In this document: positions 15,968-23,937 of the stretch, piece by piece
Numbering within the stretch: position 1 is the first letter of the stretch
Layout: every line of letters begins with the position of its first letter
NCBI RefSeq assembly: GCF_042675915.1
Contig: NZ_JBHTKL010000001.1
Span: forward strand, 1,116,001-1,180,000
Length of the DNA stretch: 64,000 nt
DNA from: Thalassobacillus_A hwangdonensis
Lineage (GTDB): Bacteria; Bacillota; Bacilli; Bacillales; Halobacillaceae
Reading direction: 5' to 3'
Notes under the pieces: model-generated
What the model saw: the letters and a program-made list of their open reading frames with translations, nothing else
Database searches by the model: none
What the model was told of the DNA's origin: nothing
Position numbers and translations under genes: made by a program

Positions 15968-18161
15968 GTTCAGATTCTTCGTCTTCCTCTGTATCTTCTT
16001 TATCTTCGTCGGTGAGATCCATATCGACGCCTTGTTCCTGACGTTCTTTTTTCAGTTCAAAATATGCATCAAGAATGTCTCTGCCGATCAGTTTGTTGAC
16101 GTTGTAGCTGTATCCTTTTTTAAGGTTCGGTACGATGACAGAATATGCTACTTCAGGGTTATCATGGGGGGCATATCCTACAAGTGTATGATTTTCCGTA
16201 TCAACTCCATCTATAATATTCCCTTCGTCATCCCTAATATAAGCAGTGTTTTCAGCAGTTCCAGTTTTTGCAGCTGGACTGTATTCCGCAGGTTTGTCAT
16301 ATTCAGGGACAAGTCCTTGAAATACAGTATATGCAGTACCTCCAGAACTTTGCGCGACTTGTCTGAACCCTTCCTGGACCCGTTTAATCAGGGATTCATC
16401 CATTTCGATCCGATTGAGCACATCGGTGTCATTCTTTTCAAGTAATGGTCCAAGTTCACCTTTTTCATTGATCGGTTTTCTGACTTCGCTGACGATATGT
16501 GGACGGATACGATAGCCCCCATTTGCAATTGTCGATACATATTGAGCTAACTGCATTGCTGTATAAGTATCGTACTGGCCAATCATGAAGTCCAGCATAT
16601 TACCCTGATCTTCCGGATTGGTACCTACAAGTCCTCGAGATTCAGACGGCATATCAATACCAGTTTTCACTCCTAATCCAAACTGATTGAAATAATAATG
16701 CAGTCTTTCATAAGTATCGGCTTTGAAATCTAATTTACCCATCGGTTCATACCTATCTCCTCCGAGCCGGTATGCAGCCAGGAACATGTAGACGTTTGAA
16801 GAATACTTTAATGCTGAAATATCATTCACTAGTCCCAATTGGCGATAGGAACCTTTTTTCAACGGCTGCCCATTTTCACCAGGCACAATCAACGGTCTAT
16901 CATAGATAGTATGTCCCGGCTGAAAGACACCTTCATGCAAGGCTGTCAACACACTCGCACCTTTAACCGTTGAACCAGGAAGATGCTGCTCCTGAATTAC
17001 TTTGTACGAGCGATCGTAGAATTCAGGTTCATCTTTATCGCGATCACGATTATACGTCCATCCACTAAGCGCCAGCACTTCCCCTGTGTTAGGGTCCATC
17101 ATCGCAACCATTGCATCTTCTGCAAAGCGATTGTTATAAGGCGACTTCTGGATGACTTCCTTCAGCCTTTTCTTTACGATTTCATCGACCTTTGCCTGTA
17201 ATTCCATATCAATGGAAAGCAGAAGGTCGTTACCTCTCGAACCTTCTCTTACTACTTCGGTCTCTACCACATTTTGATCTTTATCAGTAAGGTAGCGGAC
17301 TTTTTCTTTTATTCCGCGCAAGTAGCTTTCATATTCTTTCTCCAATCCACTTTCACCGACACGATCATTACGGCTGTAATCCAGTGACAGATAATAGTCG
17401 AGATTAGATCGAGGAATACCTTGTTTACTGCTGGTAATGCTACCAATATAATTTCGGAAAGTACCACCTAGAGGATACTGTCTAACCCAGTCAGATGTTA
17501 CATTGATCCCTGCCAGTTTGTTTAGATTCTCAGCCACCGTAGCAAACTCCTCTACGGATATATCCTCATTCTTGATAACGTGTGGAGCAAGTTCGGAAGC
17601 CTGGTCCAATTCTTTCTTGATCGCTATGACCTCAAGTTCTTCTATTGAATAACCATCGACTTCTTCTTCCTCGATACGATCAAGCATCAACTGATATTCT
17701 TCACCGCCATCAAGCTTTTCAGATTCTTCATCACTGATCCGTGAACGTACTTCATCTTCGTTCAATAAATAGAAATATTCTTTTCGATCGCGAAGCCTTA
17801 CTTTCGCTTCAATCTCTTTTTGATCCCCCATATCGATATACTGGGTAAGCTTTTGTGCAAGCTCCAGTCGATCATGAGGCTGTACCCCTTTTGGAGGTGT
17901 GTAAGTGATCGAATAAAGCGGCTTATTATCGACGATCACTCTTCCGAATCGGTCATACATTTTTCCTCTTGGTACCGGTGTATGTACAGTGGTATTCACT
18001 GTACGATCGATTTTCTCCTGGAAGTCTTCCCCGTTCAGTATCTGAACGACCCCAAGTTGCAAAATCAATGTGGAAAACAGTAAAAAGATGACAAAAAATA
18101 ATATATTCAACCGAAAAGGAAGGTGCGACTTTTTCTTCTTTTTATCCTTTTTGTTCCCCAT
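15960..18161 (-). CDS. pbpA: Class B penicillin-binding protein (PBP2A type, PbpA)
   Basis: Membrane-anchored transpeptidase of 733 residues that cross-links peptidoglycan, most like PbpA of B. subtilis, which supports side-wall elongation. One membrane helix lies at residues 17-40, then the dimerisation domain with RGKMYDRFGRV. The transpeptidase core has the active serine in LPGSTVKG, the SSN motif in KYSSNVY and KTGTAE. The C-terminal tail after about residue 710 is a run of Asp and Glu. GGGGGAGG precedes the ATG. It is monocistronic with its own terminator. PbpH or SpoVD are less likely: there is no PASTA domain. Confidence 0.93.
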   Translation of the reverse strand: MGNKKDKKKKKSHLPFRLNILFFVIFLLFSTLILQLGVVQILNGEDFQEKIDRTVNTTVHTPVPRGKMYDRFGRVIVDNKPLYSITYTPPKGVQPHDRLELAQKLTQYIDMGDQKEIEAKVRLRDRKEYFYLLNEDEVRSRISDEESEKLDGGEEYQLMLDRIEEEEVDGYSIEELEVIAIKKELDQASELAPHVIKNEDISVEEFATVAENLNKLAGINVTSDWVRQYPLGGTFRNYIGSITSSKQGIPRSNLDYYLSLDYSRNDRVGESGLEKEYESYLRGIKEKVRYLTDKDQNVVETEVVREGSRGNDLLLSIDMELQAKVDEIVKKRLKEVIQKSPYNNRFAEDAMVAMMDPNTGEVLALSGWTYNRDRDKDEPEFYDRSYKVIQEQHLPGSTVKGASVLTALHEGVFQPGHTIYDRPLIVPGENGQPLKKGSYRQLGLVNDISALKYSSNVYMFLAAYRLGGDRYEPMGKLDFKADTYERLHYYFNQFGLGVKTGIDMPSESRGLVGTNPEDQGNMLDFMIGQYDTYTAMQLAQYVSTIANGGYRIRPHIVSEVRKPINEKGELGPLLEKNDTDVLNRIEMDESLIKRVQEGFRQVAQSSGGTAYTVFQGLVPEYDKPAEYSPAAKTGTAENTAYIRDDEGNIIDGVDTENHTLVGYAPHDNPEVAYSVIVPNLKKGYSYNVNKLIGRDILDAYFELKKERQEQGVDMDLTDEDKEDTEEDEESEQE

Positions 18162-18245
18162 CGTCCTCCCCCTTTAATTCTTCAAAATCACTTTCCCCAT
18201 TATATCATTTTCATTACAGATTGAAACATGATACGAATCGACTAT

Positions 18246-19526
18246 TTACCTGTTCTTACTGCCAGTTACAGTCGGCTCCGCTCCGAGCAGTTCATCTGTA
18301 CCATGTTGTTTTTTCAAATTGATGTCTTTAATGAAAAAGTAGATCCAAAAATGACCAGAGCCTACAAGCAACAGGATATAAGGAATGGCTGTTTCCGCCC
18401 CAAAGAGTGTAATACCAGTCAGGAAAATGACAATGGAAATGATCCTCCCTGTATTAAGGAAGAGTTCTCTTACGACAATATATTCGATCCGCATCTCCGC
18501 AGCTTTCCACGCCTTCCCAATCACATCGTACGTCAAAGAAATATACGGCACATAAAGAATTGGATAAGAGACTCCGATGATTGCTGCGTAAATCAACAGC
18601 GTCGTGAAGTTCAATTCCATCAGCAGAATAGTCAAGGAAAGGTAAAGGGACGTCCCTCCGATAAAGATTGCCCATTTCCTCATTCTCGGTTTGATCCACT
18701 TGGAAGCCAGGAAGTAGAGTACGAAAGCTGATCCAGAATAGACCAGATTGAACATTCCAAGTGAAAGCTCACTTTGTGTCGTAATGTACACCCAAATCGT
18801 GATGACGAAAAGGAATGTACCTTCTCTTAAGCCCTGGAATACATGAGCATAAAGGATTCTCCTCCAATGGATATTCGTTTTTCTTTCCTGGATGATCCGT
18901 TTGAATGAAAAATTCCCCTTTGCTTTTCGCCGCTTCAGGAAAAAGCTTGCAATGACAGCACATATAAAAAGTAAAAAGGATACAGTAAAAATAACGGTGT
19001 ATCCTGTAAAAGCTTCCATTTTCGCAATAATAAATCCAGCAAGAATCGGTCCGGTCATTCCTCCAAAAGATTGTAGCAATCCTAAGAATCCATTGAAGAA
19101 ATCCCTCGTTTCAGGTTCGGTTATTTCAAACGTAAGCACATTGAATGCCAGCCAGTAGAATCCATAGCCGATACCGAGTAACGCACCTAGCATAATATTG
19201 AATTGTGCCGCTCGTTCTCCGACAATTAATACCGCCATGAAAAACAGGGATAAAAACACAACCCCCGACCTGAGTACAATGACGCGGTCGACTCGTTTCG
19301 CCCACCTGCCTGCAAAAATGAACGTCACCGGCTGCAAAATATATATACTTAAATTATATAAAGCAATGGCTGTGTACTCACCACTCGTCTGCTTCCAAAG
19401 ATAAACGTTGACGAATGTATTGGAAAGGAAAATCCCTAATGAGTAAAGGCCACCGATCAACAATAGCAACAATAAATCACGATTGACTTCTGTTGGTCCT
19501 AAAATCGTACGAAATAACTTATTCAT
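18246..19526 (-). CDS. MFS transporter (YqgE-like)
   Basis: A 426-residue major facilitator protein with twelve hydrophobic segments. The GRWAKRVDR loop between helices 2 and 3 fits the family. It lies between pbpA and sodA, where B. subtilis has the MFS gene yqgE. Substrate is unknown; nothing in the neighbours suggests one. AGGAGATTGGAGAT precedes the ATG. Confidence 0.82.
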   Translation of the reverse strand: MNKLFRTILGPTEVNRDLLLLLLIGGLYSLGIFLSNTFVNVYLWKQTSGEYTAIALYNLSIYILQPVTFIFAGRWAKRVDRVIVLRSGVVFLSLFFMAVLIVGERAAQFNIMLGALLGIGYGFYWLAFNVLTFEITEPETRDFFNGFLGLLQSFGGMTGPILAGFIIAKMEAFTGYTVIFTVSFLLFICAVIASFFLKRRKAKGNFSFKRIIQERKTNIHWRRILYAHVFQGLREGTFLFVITIWVYITTQSELSLGMFNLVYSGSAFVLYFLASKWIKPRMRKWAIFIGGTSLYLSLTILLMELNFTTLLIYAAIIGVSYPILYVPYISLTYDVIGKAWKAAEMRIEYIVVRELFLNTGRIISIVIFLTGITLFGAETAIPYILLLVGSGHFWIYFFIKDINLKKQHGTDELLGAEPTVTGSKNR

Positions 19527-19620
19527 ATCTCCAATCTCCTTTACATACCGTTAGTTTTCACAAATGAAAAGGAGATATACGAAACGATTAGGATGGAGGC
19601 TACAAGTATCTACAGGCATA

Positions 19621-19652
19621 AGAAAAAGCGCAGGCTTATTCGCCTACGCTTT
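19621..19652 (-). terminator. Terminator after sodA
   Basis: GCGTAGGC pairs with GCCTGCGC (one T-G pair) around GAATAA and is followed by TTTTTCTT. Confidence 0.8.
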
Positions 19653-19665
19653 CATGTGTCATTTA

Positions 19666-20277
19666 TTATTTAGCTGCGTCAAAACGCTTGGAAACTTCGT
19701 CCCAATTTACAACGTTCCAGAATGCAGAAACGTAGTCAGGGCGTTTGTTCTGATATTTCAGGTAATACGCGTGCTCCCAAACATCAAGTCCAAGGATAGG
19801 AGTTTTACCTTCCATCAAAGGAGTGTCCTGGTTTGGCGTATCTGTAACTTCAAGGTTGCCATTATTGACAACAAGCCATGCCCAACCGGAGCCGAAGCGT
19901 CCTTTTGCAGCATTTTCGAATTTCTCTTTGAAGCTTTCTAAGCTTCCGAACGTATCATTGATTTTATCAGCAAGTTCACCAGATGGTGCACCGCCGCCAT
20001 TCGGAGACATTACTGTCCAGAATAGGTTGTGGTTCGCAGCTCCGCCACCGTTGTTGCGTACTGCAGTACGGATATTTTCAGGTACAGCGTCAAGATTACC
20101 TAAAAGATCTTCAAGGGACTTGCTTTCTAGATCCGCATGTCCTTCCACCGCATTGTTAAGCTTAGTTACATAAGCGTTGTGGTGCTTCGTATGGTGGATG
20201 TTCATCGTTTCCTTATCGATGTGTGGTTCAAGTGCGTCGTAAGCATAAGGTAGTTCTGGTAGTTCAAATTTAGCCAT
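19666..20277 (-). CDS. sodA: Superoxide dismutase [Mn] (SodA)
   Basis: Mn/Fe-type superoxide dismutase of 203 residues, dismutating superoxide in the cytoplasm. Metal ligands are visible in HHTKHHNAYV, in ANHNLFW and in LDVWEHAYYLKYQNKR; GSGWAWLV completes the core. The Mn form is inferred from the Gly/Gln pattern and from Bacillus usage. AAGGAGGAATTTTCATT precedes the ATG. A long leader of about 220 bases separates it from the tRNA operon and contains an inverted repeat. Confidence 0.96.
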   Translation of the reverse strand: MAKFELPELPYAYDALEPHIDKETMNIHHTKHHNAYVTKLNNAVEGHADLESKSLEDLLGNLDAVPENIRTAVRNNGGGAANHNLFWTVMSPNGGGAPSGELADKINDTFGSLESFKEKFENAAKGRFGSGWAWLVVNNGNLEVTDTPNQDTPLMEGKTPILGLDVWEHAYYLKYQNKRPDYVSAFWNVVNWDEVSKRFDAAK

Positions 20278-20325
20278 AATGAAAATTCCTCCTTTATATT
20301 TATGTACATTAGAAGCTTCATGAAA

Positions 20326-20348
20326 AATGTTGCCTCTAATGCAACATT
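20326..20348. promoter_or_regulatory. Perfect inverted repeat in the sodA promoter region
   Basis: AATGTTGC and GCAACATT form a perfect eight-base inverted repeat with a seven-base spacer, about 50 bases before the sodA start. It overlaps a weak -10 (TAATGT) set 17 bases from TTGCAT on the minus strand. It could be an operator, or a stem in the 5' leader. Confidence 0.5.
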
Positions 20349-20462
20349 ACCAAAGTGGTATGACCCATGCAAATCTTTTGCACATGAAAAGAAGGCCAAA
20401 AAATCGGCTCCGTAAATATTAATACCCATTGGGAATCATTTCAAACATGAAAAAACAGATAA

Positions 20463-20487
20463 TAAAAAAACAAGCATCTCTGCTTGT
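20463..20487 (-). terminator. Terminator of the tRNA operon
   Basis: AACAAGC and GCTTGTT form a stem around AGAGAT, followed by seven T residues on the minus strand, 12 bases past the tRNA-Phe gene. Confidence 0.85.
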
Positions 20488-20498
20488 TCTGGTTGAAA

Positions 20499-20571
<73 letters not shown>

Positions 20572-20842
20572 CATAATAGTGAAAATTTGATTAATAGTAT
20601 TTCCGCGACGTTCACGTGAATGTGCTCGTCGTTCGACTCGTTCTAGTTAGCCTCTGGCTTAATGTGTGGTGTTGAACTCCTCGCAAAGCCTACGCTGAAG
20701 ATAATTCAAGAGGTTTACGGCTTCGCTACCAAGCCGGTGCTCTGATTTGTGTGAGACTGGTATTTGGTCACTCAAGTCTCTTGGTTCATTTTGGCTGTTC
20801 TCTTATTTTGGATGAGTTATTTTCTTCCTAAAAATAAAAAAT
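20572..20842 (-). other. Long spacer inside the tRNA operon
   Basis: About 270 bases separate tRNA-Ser from tRNA-Phe. No open frame, tRNA or 5S-like structure is evident. An 11-base copy of the tRNA-Phe 5' end (GGCTTGGTAGC on the minus strand) occurs at 20725-20735, which may be chance or the trace of a rearrangement. Confidence 0.4.
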
Positions 20843-20934
20843 GGCGGAGGAGGAGGGATTCGAACCCCCGCGGGCCGTGAAGCCCCTGTCGGTTTTCAAG
20901 ACCGATCCCTTCAGCCGGACTTGGGTACTCCTCC
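20843..20934 (-). tRNA. tRNA-Ser (TGA)
   Basis: A 92-base class II tRNA with a long variable arm, acceptor GGAGGAG/CTCCTCC, discriminator G and encoded CCA. The anticodon loop CTTGAAA gives TGA. Confidence 0.95.
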
Positions 20935-20944
20935 GTCATATATA

Positions 20945-21021
20945 TGGTGGACCCTGCAGGACTCGAACCTGCGACCGATCGGTTATGAGCCGATAGCTCT
21001 AACCAGCTGAGCTAAGGGTCC
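20945..21021 (-). tRNA. tRNA with CAT anticodon, probably tRNA-Ile2 (lysidine type)
   Basis: A 77-base tRNA with acceptor GGACCCT/AGGGTCC, discriminator A, encoded CCA and anticodon loop CTCATAA. The CAT anticodon could mean Met, but a separate elongator Met gene with its typical GGCGGTG acceptor is present 120 bases upstream, and the ATAA loop and body match tRNA-Ile2, whose C34 is modified to lysidine by TilS to read AUA. Confidence 0.85.
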
Positions 21022-21024
21022 ACA

Positions 21025-21100
21025 TGGGGCGACCGGTGGGGATCGAACCCACGGATGCCGGAACCACAATCCGGTGCGTTAACCACTTCGCCACGACCGC
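21025..21100 (-). tRNA. tRNA-His (GTG)
   Basis: Anticodon GTG in loop TTGTGGT, encoded CCA, and a C discriminator. The base before the 5' end is G and can pair with that C, as expected for the extra G(-1) of tRNA-His. Confidence 0.95.
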
Positions 21101-21139
21101 CATGTGAATGATAAGTATTTAATTAATGAAACATATGTA

Positions 21140-21216
21140 TGGTAGCGGCGGAGGGGATCGAACCCCCGACCTCACGGGTATGAACCGTACGCTCTCGCCA
21201 GCTGAGCTACACCGCC
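21140..21216 (-). tRNA. tRNA-Met (CAT), elongator
   Basis: A 77-base tRNA with acceptor start GGCGGTG, anticodon loop TTCATAC, discriminator A and encoded CCA. The body is the usual Bacillus elongator tRNA-Met. It lacks the initiator features (three G-C pairs flanking the anticodon loop). Confidence 0.93.
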
Positions 21217-21225
21217 ATGATCTCT

Positions 21226-21300
21226 TGGCTCCACCGGCAAGATTCGAACTTGCGACCGATCGGTTAACAGCCGATTGCTCTACCACTGAGCTACGGTGGA
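21226..21300 (-). tRNA. tRNA-Asn (GTT)
   Basis: First gene of the operon. It has 75 bases, acceptor TCCACCG/CGGTGGA, discriminator G, encoded CCA and anticodon GTT in loop CTGTTAA. Confidence 0.95.
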
Positions 21301-21386
21301 TCAATATAAATAAGGATGTCATTGAGCTTGTCAGTTTTTAAAAAAATCTCTTGTGCATATGTAACTTCATTGAAGCGACAAGATTT

Positions 21387-21415
21387 AATATATCATGTCT
21401 CAGCACTTCTGTCAA
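21387..21415 (-). promoter_or_regulatory. tRNA operon promoter P2
   Basis: On the minus strand TTGACA is followed after exactly 17 bases by TATATT. Transcription is expected to begin at the G of GTCGCTT, eight bases past the -10. It lies about 87 bases upstream of tRNA-Asn. Confidence 0.8.
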
Positions 21416-21451
21416 AGGTATTTTTCAGAAGCTTTGTTAAGCGACAAAAAT

Positions 21452-21480
21452 AATATAGCATGTTCTATCCGTTCATTCAA
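21452..21480 (-). promoter_or_regulatory. tRNA operon promoter P1
   Basis: TTGAAT and TATATT with a 17-base spacer on the minus strand, exactly 65 bases upstream of P2. The same TTGTCGCTT follows its -10, so the initiating base should again be G. It lies between the nptA-like terminator and P2. Confidence 0.7.
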
Positions 21481-21493
21481 CAATTTTTTCACT

Positions 21494-21533
21494 AAAAAAG
21501 AAGCGTACTCCTCGTTTGAGGAATACGCTTCTT
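21494..21533 (-). terminator. Terminator after the Na/Pi cotransporter gene
   Basis: AAGAAGCGTATTCCTC and GAGGAGTACGCTTCTT form a long stem (one mismatch) around AAAC, followed by TTTT on the minus strand. Confidence 0.85.
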
Positions 21534-21539
21534 ACTGAG

Positions 21540-23168
21540 TTACTGTTCAGCTAGAACTTCTTCTGCAATATTGACGGCATGGTCCCCGATACGCTCAAGG
21601 TTGCTGATGATATCAACGAACACGATACCAGCCTGTCCAGAGCATAGTCCTTCATTCAGACGGATGATGTGCTTCTTGCGGTAAGCACGTTCCATTTGGT
21701 CAATTTGATCTTCCTTCTGCACAACGGCAAGTGCTTCTTCTCTATCCATATTTTCAAGCGCTCGCATCGCCTGCTTCACAGTCATCAAGGTTAGACTGAT
21801 CATATCGTTTAAATCTTCATTTGCTTGTTCAGTAAGGTCCACTTTATTGGAGATCTTATAATCGATCAATTCGACAATATTTTCAAAGTGGTCACCAATT
21901 CGCTCGATGTCTCTGACAGAGTCCATCAATGCAGAGTGTTTATGACTTTCTTCATCAGAAAGCGGTGCTGATGATAGCTCGACTAGATAATCCGTAATCT
22001 TACGGTCGAGGTTATTCAAAGCATCCTCGATCTGCAGCGCCACTTCCGCATGCTTTTGTTTATGGTTATTCAGGTAATAACTTGTTTCTTCAAGTCCTTT
22101 ATACGCATACTCACCCATGCGAATTACTTCTTCTTTCGCCTGATCCAGGGCAAGTGATGGAGATTGCTCAATGAAAATCGGATCAAGATGACGTGGTTTG
22201 AATTCTACAATAGAATCTTTACCTGGGATGACTTTCACAACAATCCAAGCCAATACTGCAATAAACGGGAATTGCAGAATCGTATTTGCAATATTGAAAG
22301 ATCCGTGGGCAAATGCAATCGTCATCTCTGGTTCAAGGTCAAATTGGTTTCTTAAGAATTCGACATAAATCGTAAATGGCTTCAATAACAATAGGAACAG
22401 AACTGCACCTAGAACGTTGAATATTACGTGAACGGCTGCGGCACGTCTTGCTCCTACACTTGCACCGATAGCTGCAAGTACTGCTGTGATGGTTGTACCG
22501 ATGTTATCACCGAATAGTACCGGCAAGGCTGCATCAATATCCATCAGCCCTTGTCCATAGAATTCTTGTAAAATACCGATGGTTGCACTGGAACTTTGTA
22601 CGATTACAGTGAAAACTGTTCCAATTACAACACCAAGGATCGGGTTGTCACTCATGCTAACCGTCAGGTCATGGAATGTCTGAAGATCACGTAGCGGCTT
22701 AACCCCACCACTCATCACTTCCAGACCAAAGAAGAGCGCACCGAAACCAAATAGCGTCTGACCAATATAGGTGACTTTCTTACTCTTAAAGAAGAAGAGC
22801 AGTAATGCACCGACAGCTAAAATCGGAAGGCCGTATTCTTTAATATCAATACCAATAATGAATGCAGTCATCGTCGTTCCGATATTGGCACCCATGATGA
22901 CACCAATTGCTTGTCTGAATGTCATAAATCCAGCGTTGACTAGTCCTACAGTCAGTACTGTGGTAGTCGAACTACTTTGCAGCAATGCCGTAACAATAGC
23001 ACCTGCAAGGACACCCATGAATGGATTGCTTGTAAACCTGTCCAGCAAGTCTCTCAAACGCTCACCAGCAATTTTCTGCAATCCTTCCCCCATATACTTC
23101 AAACCGAATAGGAAAATACCGAGTCCACCAATAAACTCAAATATCATCTTCTGTACATCGATTTCCAA
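21540..23168 (-). CDS. Na/Pi cotransporter with C-terminal PhoU-like domain (NptA type)
   Basis: Membrane importer of 542 residues that should couple phosphate entry to sodium. The two inverted transport repeats each carry QSSS: ALLQSSSTTTVLT near residue 70 and VIVQSSSATIGIL near 190. About eight membrane segments end near residue 325. The C-terminal 200 residues are a PhoU-like helical domain with DIERIGDHFENI and NLERIGDHAVNIAE. The start is a TTG at 23168: GGAG lies five bases upstream, and the protein then begins EIDVQKMIFEFIGG, just before the first helix. A longer frame from 23405 runs into the divergent gene's leader and has no site. Single gene with its own terminator. Confidence 0.88.
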   Translation of the reverse strand: MEIDVQKMIFEFIGGLGIFLFGLKYMGEGLQKIAGERLRDLLDRFTSNPFMGVLAGAIVTALLQSSSTTTVLTVGLVNAGFMTFRQAIGVIMGANIGTTMTAFIIGIDIKEYGLPILAVGALLLFFFKSKKVTYIGQTLFGFGALFFGLEVMSGGVKPLRDLQTFHDLTVSMSDNPILGVVIGTVFTVIVQSSSATIGILQEFYGQGLMDIDAALPVLFGDNIGTTITAVLAAIGASVGARRAAAVHVIFNVLGAVLFLLLLKPFTIYVEFLRNQFDLEPEMTIAFAHGSFNIANTILQFPFIAVLAWIVVKVIPGKDSIVEFKPRHLDPIFIEQSPSLALDQAKEEVIRMGEYAYKGLEETSYYLNNHKQKHAEVALQIEDALNNLDRKITDYLVELSSAPLSDEESHKHSALMDSVRDIERIGDHFENIVELIDYKISNKVDLTEQANEDLNDMISLTLMTVKQAMRALENMDREEALAVVQKEDQIDQMERAYRKKHIIRLNEGLCSGQAGIVFVDIISNLERIGDHAVNIAEEVLAEQ

Positions 23169-23397
23169 AAGATCTCCGTCCCTTCTCATCCAAGAATTAT
23201 TATTTTTATTTATATATGATGGCGTTGAAACACCTCTACCATTATTGTCGATATATCTGCTTTTTGTAAAGGACCTCTCGACAAAATTAACACTAAATTT
23301 ACAATCGTTTAAAACGGGGGTAATATTCGTTTGTTTTGCTTGTCCTTTTCTGCGTCCTTCTTTACTATTAAGAAAGAAACCGGAAGGGGAGAAATAC

Positions 23398-23898
23398 ATG
23401 AACAAAACAACGCAGTTGATAAAAAGCTTTTACAACTTCAAAATGATCGGAGCTTTCCGCATCCTCCCAATCGGAAAATCAATCGGATACATATTTTTTC
23501 TTAGTCTGATCGTTCTTATCCCTGTAATGGCAAGTATGTTACTTTCATTATTACTCTCAACAAGTGAATCCGTCGGTGGTGGAATGATGAAAGGAATTTC
23601 CGGAGGGGTGTTTTCAATCATCTTCCTTCCATTCATCTATCTGTTCATTTCTTTCTTCCTAATGGTGATGATCAGCTTTCTTTCATGGCTTGCTTATATC
23701 TATAGTGTCATTACCCATAAACGTATCAATTACAAACAATTATGGGTTGTCACATCTTTTGCTGTCACCGCACCGACATTAATACTGGTCATCGTGGAAT
23801 CGTTCATCGTTTCCGTTACTTCATTAGTATGGGTCTACTTGTTAGGATGCATGCTTTATATTCTGTTAAGCCTCAGATATGTTCCAAGTAAAAAATGA
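23398..23898 (+). CDS. DUF1189-like membrane protein
   Basis: A 166-residue integral membrane protein with about four hydrophobic segments (residues 27-55, 70-100, 115-135, 138-158). The N-terminal SFYNFKMIGAFRILPIGKSI resembles the start of the DUF1189 family (YvdJ/YqgB type). Function is unknown. GGAAGGGGAG precedes the ATG. It diverges from the Na/Pi cotransporter and ends at a terminator shared with the chemoreceptor gene. Confidence 0.7.
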   Translation: MNKTTQLIKSFYNFKMIGAFRILPIGKSIGYIFFLSLIVLIPVMASMLLSLLLSTSESVGGGMMKGISGGVFSIIFLPFIYLFISFFLMVMISFLSWLAYIYSVITHKRINYKQLWVVTSFAVTAPTLILVIVESFIVSVTSLVWVYLLGCMLYILLSLRYVPSKK

Positions 23899-23937
23899 AG
23901 CGTCGCCCCACACTGGGACGACGCTTCATTTTTTATG
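23893..23937. terminator. Bidirectional terminator
   Basis: AATGAAGCGTCG and CGACGCTTCATT form a stem, with internal CCCCACACTGGG closing the tip, and T and A runs on both sides. It separates two convergent genes. Confidence 0.85.

Noticed and set aside
20945..21021. Second tRNA-Met call
   Set aside because: The anticodon is CAT, but the body differs from the elongator Met gene beside it and matches lysidine-type tRNA-Ile2.
21126..21341. Plus-strand frame of 71 codons over the tRNA genes
   Set aside because: It is the well-known false protein read from the antisense strand of tRNA-Met and tRNA-Asn genes.
22771..23397. N-terminal extension of the DUF1189-like protein
   Set aside because: The frame stays open antisense to the Na/Pi cotransporter, but the ATG at 23398 has a strong ribosome binding site and starts the family-like sequence.
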